Source of the DNA: Planctomycetaceae bacterium
GTDB lineage: Bacteria; Planctomycetota; Planctomycetia; Planctomycetales; Planctomycetaceae
NCBI GenBank assembly: GCA_020426505.1
Contig: JAGQPX010000047.1
Location: forward strand, 1 to 63,079
DNA: 63,079 nucleotides
Direction: 5' to 3'
The notes under the pieces are model-generated. The model was not told where the DNA came from, did no database searches, and was given only the letters and a program-made list of their open reading frames with translations. A program made the position numbers and the translations under genes. Positions 1 to 8,010 of this stretch are shown in pieces. The number at the start of each line of letters is the position of its first letter. Within the stretch, counting starts at the first letter, position 1.

Positions 1-19
1 CATTGTGCGCCCAAACGCC

Positions 20-53
20 GGGGCCATCCGCTTCGCTACTGACCCCGCCACCC
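20..53. repeat. Single arm of a GGGCCATNCGCT intergenic repeat
   Basis: This arm (GGGGCCATCCGCTTCGCT, then CTGACCCC and CCACCC) matches the left arm of the inverted repeat at 4787-4876 in reverse complement with very few differences. It lies just past the stop codon of the first minus-strand gene. The second arm, if there is one, would fall outside the window. Confidence 0.6.
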
Positions 54-92
54 GAAAACCGAGCGATGACGCTCCACTAGCGATCAAAGCAC

Positions 93-1133
93 TCACCGCT
101 GAAAGATCGGCAGGTAACCCTTGTCGAGTTGCAGAATCGTGGCGTTCATGGCCGTCGTGTAGACCGGGCCGACATGTCCTTCCTGCCATGAGCCGTCGGC
201 CGATTGCTTGCGAATGATCGTATCACTGATCTCGCGGCTGTAGCGAGTCCACTTGTCCTCATCGAGACGATACATCACCTGGGCATAGTAGTAATGGGCA
301 TAGTGCCAGTGACCAAAAGTCGACTGCATGCCGCCTCCGCCGGGCCAGATGTTCTTTTCGCAGAACGCAAGCATGTTCTTCACGTTCTCCCCTTCATACT
401 CGCCCGAGTTGAACAGAGCCGCGACCGCAGCGGCTGTAATCGGAGGACGGGGTCCCCCTTGCCGCATGATGCTGTACTGCACGCCGCCGTCCTCGGTCGT
501 GCAATCGGCGATGTACTGCTTTGCACGTTCGATGATGTCCGCAGGCACGGGGATGCCCGCGTTACGGCAGGCACGGAGTCCCTGCACCTGCGTAATGCAC
601 GTCGAGCCTTCGTCGAAGTTGTTCCCATCCTTCGCGGAGACATACCCCCATCCGCCTCGATCGGTCTGAGCGTAACCGCAGAATTCAACCGCCTTCGTCA
701 GCACCCGCTGAATGTTTTCACGGCGCTCAATGTCCTCCTCCTCGCCGAAGACCTGCGAGAGGAACAACATCGAGAAGCCGTGACCGTACGTGTAGCGATA
801 GTCGTCCTTGTAACCGATCAGCCCGTTCTCCTGCGACATGTCGAGCAGATAGTCGACCGCATCGGCGACGTTTTTCGCATACTTGCCTCGTGTGGTCGTC
901 GACCCCTCCGCGAGCAGGGCGATCCCCGCCAGTGCGGTCATTGCGACCTTGTACTGACCGTTGTTCGCCTCCCAATGTCCCTGCCGTCGTTGCTCACGAG
1001 CCAGATAGTCGAGCGCACGGGACACCGCTTTGTCGACCTTGGGATCGCGACCCTGTGCGGAGGAACGTGAACACGGCACAAGCACAGACAGGCTCAGCAC
1101 CACAACCATCAGCAAACGACGCATGTGCGACAA
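93..1133 (-). CDS. Secreted prenyltransferase/squalene-oxidase repeat protein
   Basis: A 346-residue protein with an N-terminal signal peptide (Arg-Arg, then a Leu/Val-rich core, ending near SSAQG). The mature part consists of alpha-barrel repeats of the terpene-cyclase type with QW-like motifs, such as GGWGY near the middle and GSWQEG near the C terminus, each followed by TTAMNATILQL-type helices. Proteins with these repeats are common in planctomycetes and are exported. This one lacks a clear DxDD cyclase motif, so it is probably not a real squalene-hopene cyclase; a structural or binding role is more likely. It stands alone on the minus strand. Family assignment is good, function unknown. 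Confidence 0.85.
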   Translation of the reverse strand: MSHMRRLLMVVVLSLSVLVPCSRSSAQGRDPKVDKAVSRALDYLAREQRRQGHWEANNGQYKVAMTALAGIALLAEGSTTTRGKYAKNVADAVDYLLDMSQENGLIGYKDDYRYTYGHGFSMLFLSQVFGEEEDIERRENIQRVLTKAVEFCGYAQTDRGGWGYVSAKDGNNFDEGSTCITQVQGLRACRNAGIPVPADIIERAKQYIADCTTEDGGVQYSIMRQGGPRPPITAAAVAALFNSGEYEGENVKNMLAFCEKNIWPGGGGMQSTFGHWHYAHYYYAQVMYRLDEDKWTRYSREISDTIIRKQSADGSWQEGHVGPVYTTAMNATILQLDKGYLPIFQR

Positions 1134-1274
1134 TCCCTCAATGACGGATCAACGATGAGCGTGACCGTCCCGAGCGAAGTCATCGGCCAACGTCCTCGGC
1201 CTATTGTCGGAGGAAACGGCGATTTCGGCAACCGCGACTTGGCGCCTTTGCGTCAGGTAAATAATCGCAGGACG

Positions 1275-2165
1275 TCAATTCAGCGGCGGGAACTCGACTC
1301 CGTACTTCTCGCTCATCGCTCGTCGGACGCGCTCGCCGTCGGTGTTGATCTCGTTCACCTGCTTGGAAAGTGCCTTCTCAGCTGCCTGATACTTCCTGCC
1401 GGGAGCCCCTTGACGCTCCTCGGGCGTCGCCTTGGTCATCAAGTGCAGACCCTGCTCAGCGACGTCATGCCCCGCCTCGTACCACTTCGCCAGGTCCTCT
1501 CCCAATGCAGTCACCTTCGTGTCAACTCCCGCTGTCTCCAACTCACGAATGTTGGTCACGGCGAACTCAGCCGCCTGCAGGCGTGCATCGAGGAACCCAC
1601 CCGCGTTCGCAGCTGTCACTCCCCCCACGGGCGCTGCACGCATGGCCGCTTCCTGGGCGATGATCGCATTCAACTCCGTCCAATAGACCAGTGTCGCATC
1701 ACCGGGTGAGGTCGACTCAATCGGCGAGTCAGCAGTCGTGGTCGAAACAGGTTGTGTCTCCGGTTCGGTCGAATCCGGAGCTGGTTCAGCGATCACGTCG
1801 CTCTCGCCATCGGTGCCGGCAGTGTTTCGCAGGTCGGCCAGTTCCTTCTGCAACTTGGCGACCTTCAACCGCATCTTCTCGATTTCCAGTTCGCGCCCCA
1901 GACTGTCACTCTGTACTGCTTGCGGGGAAGGCGAAGCGACCGTGAGTGGTGCCTCGCTCGACTCAGTCGAGCAGGAGAACAATCCGCCCGACGAACTGGC
2001 TCGTCCCACGATGAAGATCGATCCGATCAGAATCCCCATGAGGAACCCCGTCCCGACCAGGGCCCACGTCACTTCGGAGAGTCCGGAGAAAATGCCGCTC
2101 GATGTTTCAGATGACTCAGCAGGCGATTCGAGTTCAAGGTCGGTCGGTTCGATGTGGTCAGTCAT
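1275..2165 (-). CDS. Single-pass membrane protein with coiled coil, unknown function
   Basis: A 296-residue protein. An acidic N-terminal tail of about 33 residues precedes one transmembrane helix (about residues 34-54). A charged, coiled-coil-like stretch (about 90-115), a Pro/Thr/Ser-rich linker (about 118-155) and a helical C-terminal domain rich in Ala, Glu and Lys follow. The layout suggests a membrane-anchored protein with the C-terminal part outside the cytoplasm, but the topology is inferred. No family was recognised. No strong ribosome binding site precedes the ATG, which is the first one in the frame. Confidence 0.7.
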   Translation of the reverse strand: MTDHIEPTDLELESPAESSETSSGIFSGLSEVTWALVGTGFLMGILIGSIFIVGRASSSGGLFSCSTESSEAPLTVASPSPQAVQSDSLGRELEIEKMRLKVAKLQKELADLRNTAGTDGESDVIAEPAPDSTEPETQPVSTTTADSPIESTSPGDATLVYWTELNAIIAQEAAMRAAPVGGVTAANAGGFLDARLQAAEFAVTNIRELETAGVDTKVTALGEDLAKWYEAGHDVAEQGLHLMTKATPEERQGAPGRKYQAAEKALSKQVNEINTDGERVRRAMSEKYGVEFPPLN

Positions 2166-2325
2166 CAGTTCGTGTCGTAACAGATGAAACGGTTATGACT
2201 CGCAAGCACGGGAGTCAACAATTCAAGTCCTGCGAACTCTAGCTCGCTGGCAATGGCCGAGCCTTCAGAACTGCGCCTCGCCAGCGGAAAAACTCCCGTT
2301 CTTTCCGAGTCATCCGTCGCGCAGA

Positions 2326-3180
2326 TCATCCGGTCGGCGACCGATCCTCGCTCAGCAGACGTGGGGCTTCCGACAAGACTTCACGCACAAGATGTCCCAT
2401 CTTGGGATGGCTCGGCTCCATGTCGACCGTCAACCCCGCCTCACGAATCGCCTCACTGCAAGTCGGCCCGATGCTGCCAATTACACAGGCGTTCGCCGCT
2501 GCCATCCACTCCGTCTGCAATGACATCTGATCGGCGACCTGCAACACGTGCCGCACCTGTTGGGCACTCGTGAACAACAGCACGTCGAATGCCCCGTCGC
2601 ACGTTTGTCTGATCGCGGACTCCAACAGTCCGACGTCGTCCGGCAATGTCCAACGGTAGACGGGGACAGACCTCACTGTCGCACCTCGCTCTCGCAGCCC
2701 TGCGTGCAGTTCGTCACTCAACTCCCCGTACTCCTGCACTCCGACCGTCTGACCCGTGAGATCGACAGCAGCCTCGTCGAGCGTCGCGAGTACTTCCCTC
2801 CAGGTGTTCGGCTCCGGGGCGCGATGATCAATGTGCACGCCCCACTTCCTGAGCACCGCGACCGGCTTGGGACCACGCACCACAATCACACAACGGTCGA
2901 GTGCTGCCAGTAACTCCTCCCTCGGATGCCGAGCCTCCCCAATCTCCAACAATGCCATCGCCCCGACGCCGGTCAGAAAGATGACCATGTCGATCTCACC
3001 ACCCAGCAACTGCCCAGCGAAAGCAAACACCTCGCCATGATCGTCCGTCGCAACCTCCCGCATCGACGGAGCGACCGTCGGCTCGCCCCCATGCTTGCGA
3101 ATAAGCGTCGCCATCTCGTCAGCTCGGCGGCTCTCGAAGCTACAGACACGGAGACGTATCGTTCTTTCGGAGTCAGACAT
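2326..3180 (-). CDS. hemD: Uroporphyrinogen-III synthase
   Basis: A 284-residue HemD-type protein. It closes and isomerises hydroxymethylbilane to uroporphyrinogen III in haem and corrinoid synthesis. The two-lobed pattern is visible: an N-terminal part starting RLRVCSFESRRADEM, a central IVVRGPKPVAVLRKWG segment typical of the family, and a C-terminal VLLFTSAQQVRHVLQVA plus CVIGSIGPTCSEAIREAG segment. The frame is open 53 codons further upstream, but that extension runs through degenerate repeat DNA and does not resemble the family, so the ATG at 3180 is preferred. It is divergent from purA, with no other haem gene in the window. Confidence 0.88.
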   Translation of the reverse strand: MSDSERTIRLRVCSFESRRADEMATLIRKHGGEPTVAPSMREVATDDHGEVFAFAGQLLGGEIDMVIFLTGVGAMALLEIGEARHPREELLAALDRCVIVVRGPKPVAVLRKWGVHIDHRAPEPNTWREVLATLDEAAVDLTGQTVGVQEYGELSDELHAGLRERGATVRSVPVYRWTLPDDVGLLESAIRQTCDGAFDVLLFTSAQQVRHVLQVADQMSLQTEWMAAANACVIGSIGPTCSEAIREAGLTVDMEPSHPKMGHLVREVLSEAPRLLSEDRSPTG

Positions 3181-3228
3181 GTTGGCATTCTTTGGGAGGG
3201 GATGTGTTTGTCGGGCGTCTTTGTGGAA

Positions 3229-3400
3229 AATGTCGAAATCCGAAATCGGAACGAAGAACGAATGTCGAAGCCCAGAATCCCTCAAGACAAAGCGGCTTGA
3301 GTCAGGAACCTCAGTCGCATCGACGCCCATTATCCCCAATACAGTGTCATTCGTGCGTCGGAATTCGGAATTCCTTCGTCATTGGGTATTTCGTCATTCG
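3229..3400. repeat. Degenerate CGAAATC/GAATTC-type spacer repeat
   Basis: The spacer between hemD and purA holds loosely repeated words: TCGAAATCCGAAATCGGAAC, then GAACGAATG near 3258, and later CGGAATTCGGAATTCC and CGTCATTCG. They look like decayed tandem copies of a short unit rather than coding sequence. The rest of the 312-base spacer carries the putative purA promoter. Confidence 0.4.
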
Positions 3401-3428
3401 AGTTGCATGTTATCAATGTCCCACACAC

Positions 3429-3457
3429 TCAACATCCGTCCGGTTCCCCGATATACT
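3429..3457 (+). promoter_or_regulatory. Putative sigma70-type promoter of purA
   Basis: A -10 like TATACT (3452-3457) lies 17 bases after a weak -35 like TCAACA (3429-3434). Transcription would start near 3464, about 29 bases before the purA ATG. A Shine-Dalgarno AAGGAA sits 6 bases before that ATG. This is read by eye only. Confidence 0.4.
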
Positions 3458-3492
3458 GAGCCGTTTGCACACAAATCATCAAGGAATTCCTC

Positions 3493-4770
3493 ATGGCGGT
3501 TACAGCGGTCGTCGGGCTCCAATGGGGCGACGAAGCCAAGGGCAAAATTGTCGACTTACTCACCGATCAGCACGATTTCGTGGTCCGTTACCTCGGCGGG
3601 AACAACGCAGGCCACACCGTCATGTTCGGTGGGGAGACCTATAAACTCTCGCTGCTCCCGTCGGGCATCCTCCGCAAAGGGGTGACCAACGTCGTCGCGA
3701 CCGGCGTCGTGATCAACCCGGCTGCCTTCCTCAGCGAAATGAAGTCACTCACCGACCGGGGCGTCGAGATCGGCGAACTGCTCATAAGCGATCGGGCGCA
3801 CGTGATCTTCCCTTACCACAAGGCAGAGGAGGCTGTCCTCGAAGCGAGCCGCGGTGACGACGCCATCGGCACCACCATGCGAGGCATCGGCACCTGCTAC
3901 CGGGACAAGATCGGTCGCACCCATGCGATCCGCATGGGCGATCTCTACCGTCCCGATTTCTTCCGTCAACGCCTCGATGCAGTCGTCTCGCAGAAGAACA
4001 CCATCCTGTCCGCCCTCAATCCTATGTTCGAACCGCTCGACCCGAAGGCCATCTTCGACGAATACACCGGCTACGCCGAGCAACTCCGCCCGCATGTCTG
4101 CGACACGACTGCCGTGCTGCACAAGGCACTAAAGAACGGTAAGCACATGCTCTTCGAGGGAGCGCAGGGGAGTCTGCTCGACATCGATCACGGCACGTTC
4201 CCGTACGTCACTTCATCGAACAGTAGCGGATGCGGCATTCACGTCGGCAGCGGCGTCCCCGAGAGGGCCATCGACCGCATGATCGGTGTCGTCAAGGCCT
4301 ACACCACGAGAGTCGGCGGCGGTCCATGTCCGACGGAACTCGACGATGACATCGGCCAGCACATCCGCGAAGAAGGCAATGAGTACGGCACTGTCACGGG
4401 TCGCCCCCGACGTTGCGGCTGGTTCGACGCAGTCGCCACCGGCTACGGCGCCCGTGTCAGCGGTGTTGACTGCCTCGCGGTGATGCTGCTCGACGTGCTC
4501 AGCAAACTGGACGAACTCAAGATCTGCGAGGCCTATGAAATCAATGGCGAACGCACGACTGACTTCCCCTCGCACGCCGACAACCTCGCCATCGCCAAAC
4601 CGATCTACCGCACGCTTCCCGGCTGGAAAACCGACATCACCGGCATCCGCAAGCTCAGCGATCTTCCGAAAGAAGCCCGTGCCTACATCGACACGATCGC
4701 CGAACTGATCGAATTCCCGGTCGACATCGTCTCCGTCGGCCCCGACCGCGAACAAACCATGTTCGCCTGA
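3493..4770 (+). CDS. purA: Adenylosuccinate synthase
   Basis: A 425-residue PurA, the usual length. It joins aspartate to IMP using GTP, the first step from IMP to AMP. The N-terminal GTP-binding signature [11 protein letters not shown] (residues 8-18) and the GNNAGHT segment with the catalytic His are intact, as is the later [10 protein letters not shown] motif. The start is supported by AAGGAA placed 6 bases before the ATG. It is divergent from hemD and ends in front of a large inverted repeat that separates it from the convergent rhodanese gene. Confidence 0.97.
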   Translation: MAVTAVVGLQWGDEAKGKIVDLLTDQHDFVVRYLGGNNAGHTVMFGGETYKLSLLPSGILRKGVTNVVATGVVINPAAFLSEMKSLTDRGVEIGELLISDRAHVIFPYHKAEEAVLEASRGDDAIGTTMRGIGTCYRDKIGRTHAIRMGDLYRPDFFRQRLDAVVSQKNTILSALNPMFEPLDPKAIFDEYTGYAEQLRPHVCDTTAVLHKALKNGKHMLFEGAQGSLLDIDHGTFPYVTSSNSSGCGIHVGSGVPERAIDRMIGVVKAYTTRVGGGPCPTELDDDIGQHIREEGNEYGTVTGRPRRCGWFDAVATGYGARVSGVDCLAVMLLDVLSKLDELKICEAYEINGERTTDFPSHADNLAIAKPIYRTLPGWKTDITGIRKLSDLPKEARAYIDTIAELIEFPVDIVSVGPDREQTMFA

Positions 4771-4786
4771 TCGTCGCCTTTACGCT

Positions 4787-4876
4787 GGGTGCCGGGGTCA
4801 GAAGCGAAGCGGATGGCCCCGCGCGAGTGAACTCACAATTCCAGGGCCATACGCTGCGCTCCTGACCCTGCCACCC
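4787..4876. repeat. Inverted repeat between convergent purA and rhodanese genes
   Basis: The left arm is 4787-4820 and the right arm 4844-4876. The reverse complement of the right arm matches the left arm at about 28 of 33 positions (shared words GGGTCAG, AGCG, ATGGCCC). As RNA it would fold into a long imperfect hairpin, so it may act as a bidirectional terminator. A related single arm is at 20-53. Confidence 0.8.
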
Positions 4877-4888
4877 CCAAAATGCGCT

Positions 4889-5263
4889 TCACGACTCCGT
4901 CGGATACCCCGCGTTCTTCCAGCCGCTCCAGCCGCCGTCCATCGAGATGACGTTGGCGTACCCCATCTTCTGCAGGGCGTCCGCTGCCAGGGCGGATCGA
5001 AATCCGCCTCCGCAGTAAAGCACAACCGTCGCGTCAACATCCGGGATCGCCTTCTCGATGTCCCTTTCGATGACCCCCTTGCCGAGATGAATCGCACCGG
5101 GCAGATGTCCGTTCGCAAACTCACTCTCTTCGCGGACATCGACCAGATGAAACGCCTCACCGGCGTCCAGCCGCGCCTTCACGTCGGCGACCTCACACTC
5201 AGCGACACGTGACTTCGCGTCGTTGACAATCTCCAGAAACCGTGGGCTATGTTGTTTCGCCAT
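4889..5263 (-). CDS. Rhodanese-like sulfurtransferase
   Basis: A 124-residue single-domain rhodanese. The domain begins at FHLVDVREESEFANGHLPGA (residues 39-58). The active-site loop is YCGGGFRS, with Cys84 as the likely persulfide-forming residue, followed by LGWSGW-like MDGGWSGWKNAGYP. The ATG at 5263 is chosen because GAGGGAG lies 7 bases upstream; a frame extension of 13 codons has no such site. The likely role is sulfur transfer or thiosulfate/sulfide handling in the cytoplasm, with the acceptor unknown. It is downstream of pheT on the same strand, separated by a CGCTTGCGG inverted repeat. Confidence 0.9.
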   Translation of the reverse strand: MAKQHSPRFLEIVNDAKSRVAECEVADVKARLDAGEAFHLVDVREESEFANGHLPGAIHLGKGVIERDIEKAIPDVDATVVLYCGGGFRSALAADALQKMGYANVISMDGGWSGWKNAGYPTES

Positions 5264-5310
5264 CTGTATTCTCCCTCGCATGTCCATCGTTTGTGTCACC
5301 ACGCGAATAT

Positions 5311-5375
5311 CGCTTGCGGATTAGCACCCGGGGTGCGTGTCGATCGCTCCTTCCCTGTCCGCTAAGCCGCAAGCG
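5311..5375. repeat. CGCTTGCGG/CCGCAAGCG inverted repeat
   Basis: CGCTTGCGGATTAGC (5311-5325) and GCTAAGCCGCAAGCG (5361-5375) are inverted copies matching at 14 of 15 positions, 35 bases apart. Single copies of the CCGCAAGCG core recur in other spacers, at 18238, 42091 and 47636. Confidence 0.75.
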
Positions 5376-5401
5376 TTGATCGCATGTCCGATACAAAACG
5401 T

Positions 5402-7420
5402 TTACCGTTGAACCGCACCCAACTGTTGTTCACACGCGGCGACGACTGTCTTCTGGGCCGTGTCGACTTCCTCACTCGTCAACGTCCGATCGGGCGAACG
5501 GTATGCCACAGTCAGCACGTATGACTTCTTCCCGGTCGGAATCTGCTTGCCGCGATACTGATCGACAAACGACACGCCGTCCAGCAACGGGCCAGCCGAA
5601 ATCTGGACGATCCGCTCCAACTCCTGCCAAGTGACAGAATCATCAAGGACGAAGTTCAGGTCCCGGTGCATGCTTGGATACTGCGGCAAGGACTCGTACT
5701 GCGGCGTGCGTTCGAGCAGTGCAATCAACGGAGCCAGTTCGATCTCACAAACCGTCACCGCATCACGCAGGTCGAGTTGGTCCGTCACGCTGCGATCGAT
5801 TTCACCCAGCCAACCCCAATGCTCGCCGTTGAGCAACAACTCGGCTCCGCGACCAGCCGCGAACTGTGCAACGTCTACCGACTGTGCAGTAACGGTCGCC
5901 GAGCCATTGACCGCATGTGCGATCGCATCGACCAACCCGCGCAAGGTGGCGAACGAGTCCCCTGTGACGAGACTCAGCACCGTTGGCTGTGTCTTCGGGT
6001 CTTCCGGTTTCGCTGCGAGATAGACGTTGGCAATTTCAAACAGCCTTGCATTGAATGTCCCCTGACGTTCATTATCGCGACGACTAACGAGCAGGCTCGG
6101 CACCAGACTCTGCCGCAGTATGTTCTCATGCTTGCGGGATGAGTGTTCGACGCTCAGCGGTTCTGCGTCGCCACGCGGCGTGAACAGATCGAACGCCTCC
6201 CGGCTGACGAAGCTCATGGTGACGGCCTCATGGTAACCGGCAGCTGTCAACACGTCGCTGATACGATCGCGGACCACATCACGAGGCGTGTCAATTATGG
6301 CCACGACCGGGATGTCGATGTCCTCTGGCACCCGGTCGTACCCATGAATGCGGCCGATCTCCTCGATGAGATCACACTCGCGAGTCAGATCACGTCGCCA
6401 CGACGGAGCGGTGAACGCGGCCATCTCATCGGATGCTTCGCCGACCGCTGTCATGCCCAGATCGGTGAGAATGCGCACGCACTCCTTCGGCAGAATGTTG
6501 ATGCCGAGCAAACGTGAGATTTGATCGAACCGCAGGATGACCGCGTCCGGCTCCCACTGTGGGATCTCGCCGGCGATCACCGGCTCATCGAGCAGGATGC
6601 CGCCCGATGTGGCGAGGATCAACTCGCTACAGCGATTGGACGCCCACAGGAGTTGTTGTTCGTCCACCCCTCGCTCGAAGCGGTAGGTCGAATCGCTGAA
6701 CAGGCTGAGCTTGCGTGCTGTCCCTCGAATGGACAGCGGTGCGAAGTTCGCCACCTCGATCAGCACGTTCTGTGTCCGGTCACTGATCTCCGTCGAGGCG
6801 CCCCCCATCACGCCGCCGATTGCGACCGGGTTCTCGGCATCAGCAATGACGCACATGTCGGTCGTCAGCGGATACGTCTTGTGATCGATCGCCTCGATCG
6901 TCTCCCCCTCTCGCGCCCGACGCACGACGATGCGGTTCTCCTTCAGCTTGTCGAAGTCGAAAGCATGCAACGGCTGCCCGCACTCCAGCAGCACGTAGTT
7001 TGTGATGTCGACGATGTTGTTGATCGGCGTGATGCCGACCGTCCGCAGACGCGATGCGATCCACTCCGGACTCGGCCCGACCGTCACCCCCTTGATGACC
7101 CGCGCCACATACTGCGGGCAAAGGTCCGGGCATTCGATCTCAACAGACGTGACGTCAGCCGTCTTCTCGGCCCCGGTCGACACGTCCGCCTCGGGAATCG
7201 TCAACGGTTGCCCAAACAACACACCCACTTCCCGAGCGACACCGATGTGCCCCAAACAATCGGGCCGATTCGACGTCACCTCAAGATCGATGGCGGAATC
7301 ACCATCGACGACTTCGACGCCTTCGAGGTTGAGCCCACTCATCGTCAGTTTGTCGGTCAGTTCCCCGAGCGGCATGTCGAGGGAGACATATTCGTTGAGC
7401 CAAGTCTGTGAAACGATCAT
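5402..7420 (-). CDS. pheT: Phenylalanyl-tRNA synthetase beta subunit, without OB domain
   Basis: A 672-residue PheT. It opens with the usual SQTWLNEYV and the B1 fold (LTMSGLNLEGVEVV), then goes directly to DLEVTSNRPDCLGHIGVARE. The EMAP-type tRNA-binding OB domain that sits between these blocks in the roughly 800-residue enterobacterial protein is absent. The B3/B4 editing region (residues about 100-290), B5 (about 300-370), the core (about 380-570) and the C-terminal ferredoxin-like anticodon-binding domain (PSMHRDLNFV onward) are present. It forms an alpha2-beta2 enzyme with PheS; no pheS is in the window. It lies 29 bases downstream of an unknown gene coupled to a HerA-like gene. Confidence 0.96.
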   Translation of the reverse strand: MIVSQTWLNEYVSLDMPLGELTDKLTMSGLNLEGVEVVDGDSAIDLEVTSNRPDCLGHIGVAREVGVLFGQPLTIPEADVSTGAEKTADVTSVEIECPDLCPQYVARVIKGVTVGPSPEWIASRLRTVGITPINNIVDITNYVLLECGQPLHAFDFDKLKENRIVVRRAREGETIEAIDHKTYPLTTDMCVIADAENPVAIGGVMGGASTEISDRTQNVLIEVANFAPLSIRGTARKLSLFSDSTYRFERGVDEQQLLWASNRCSELILATSGGILLDEPVIAGEIPQWEPDAVILRFDQISRLLGINILPKECVRILTDLGMTAVGEASDEMAAFTAPSWRRDLTRECDLIEEIGRIHGYDRVPEDIDIPVVAIIDTPRDVVRDRISDVLTAAGYHEAVTMSFVSREAFDLFTPRGDAEPLSVEHSSRKHENILRQSLVPSLLVSRRDNERQGTFNARLFEIANVYLAAKPEDPKTQPTVLSLVTGDSFATLRGLVDAIAHAVNGSATVTAQSVDVAQFAAGRGAELLLNGEHWGWLGEIDRSVTDQLDLRDAVTVCEIELAPLIALLERTPQYESLPQYPSMHRDLNFVLDDSVTWQELERIVQISAGPLLDGVSFVDQYRGKQIPTGKKSYVLTVAYRSPDRTLTSEEVDTAQKTVVAACEQQLGAVQR

Positions 7421-7449
7421 AGGGGTTGAGTATTCGTGCGTAGATTGTG

Positions 7450-8010
7450 CTAGAAATCGGCCGCTTCAACCGAGTCATCCGCAATCCAGATTAAAAACGA
7501 TTCCAAATCTTTGAATCGCATTTCTGATTGACCTGAGTAACACCACAACTCAGGTTCTGAATCAGTAGAATTGGATGGCCATACGAGAAATGTGTAATCG
7601 CCTTGAGCATGGCTTCCGACCGAAAAGACAGATAACCGATTCAATGGTATCGTGGCTGGTGCAGATCCTTCCCAATACTCTTTTTTGGAACGAAAGTGTT
7701 TTCGAAATTGACGGTTTCGCGTAACGGTTTCCATCTGCGAAAGTGACAACCAAACTTCCCCCAAACGGCGCCAACGACCGCAAAACCGAAAGCGGCTTCG
7801 AAGCATTGCTGACATCGGTCGTTGAGTTTGAGAGTCGAGGGTAGGAACGCGACCGAGTGTATCGGATTCAGAAAGTGATTGGGTAAATGATTGAGTCTCG
7901 TCCCCACTTTTTTCGAGTAACCTGTTGACTCTTTTGCAGGCGATTGGAAAGTCATCCTTGAGTCTTATGAGCAATTCTTCAATACGTCGTTCGACAGTCA
8001 ACACTTTCAT
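7450..8010 (-). CDS. Unknown 186-residue protein coupled to the HerA-like gene
   Basis: The ATG overlaps the stop of the upstream HerA-like gene as ATGA (8007-8010), so translation is probably coupled. The N-terminal third is helical and charged (VERRIEELLIRLKDDFP). The C-terminal part (GDYTFLVWPS, ELWCYSGQSEMRFKDLESFL) loosely recalls the end of SMI1/KNR4 (SUKH) domains, but this is a weak visual impression and no N-terminal SUKH motif is seen. The sequence is visibly richer in A and T than its neighbours, which may mean recent acquisition. The middle (about residues 50-115) is Arg-rich and less protein-like, and a frameshift there cannot be excluded. Confidence 0.5.
   Translation of the reverse strand: MKVLTVERRIEELLIRLKDDFPIACKRVNRLLEKSGDETQSFTQSLSESDTLGRVPTLDSQTQRPMSAMLRSRFRFCGRWRRLGEVWLSLSQMETVTRNRQFRKHFRSKKEYWEGSAPATIPLNRLSVFSVGSHAQGDYTFLVWPSNSTDSEPELWCYSGQSEMRFKDLESFLIWIADDSVEAADF

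Noticed and set aside
204..1070. Long open frame on the plus strand opposite the squalene-oxidase-repeat gene
   Set aside because: The minus-strand gene has a signal peptide and family motifs; the plus frame is a codon-composition shadow.
7562..7955. Two alternative minus-strand frames inside the 186-residue gene
   Set aside because: They lack coupling, start sites and a continuous product, although a sequencing frameshift in this part was considered.
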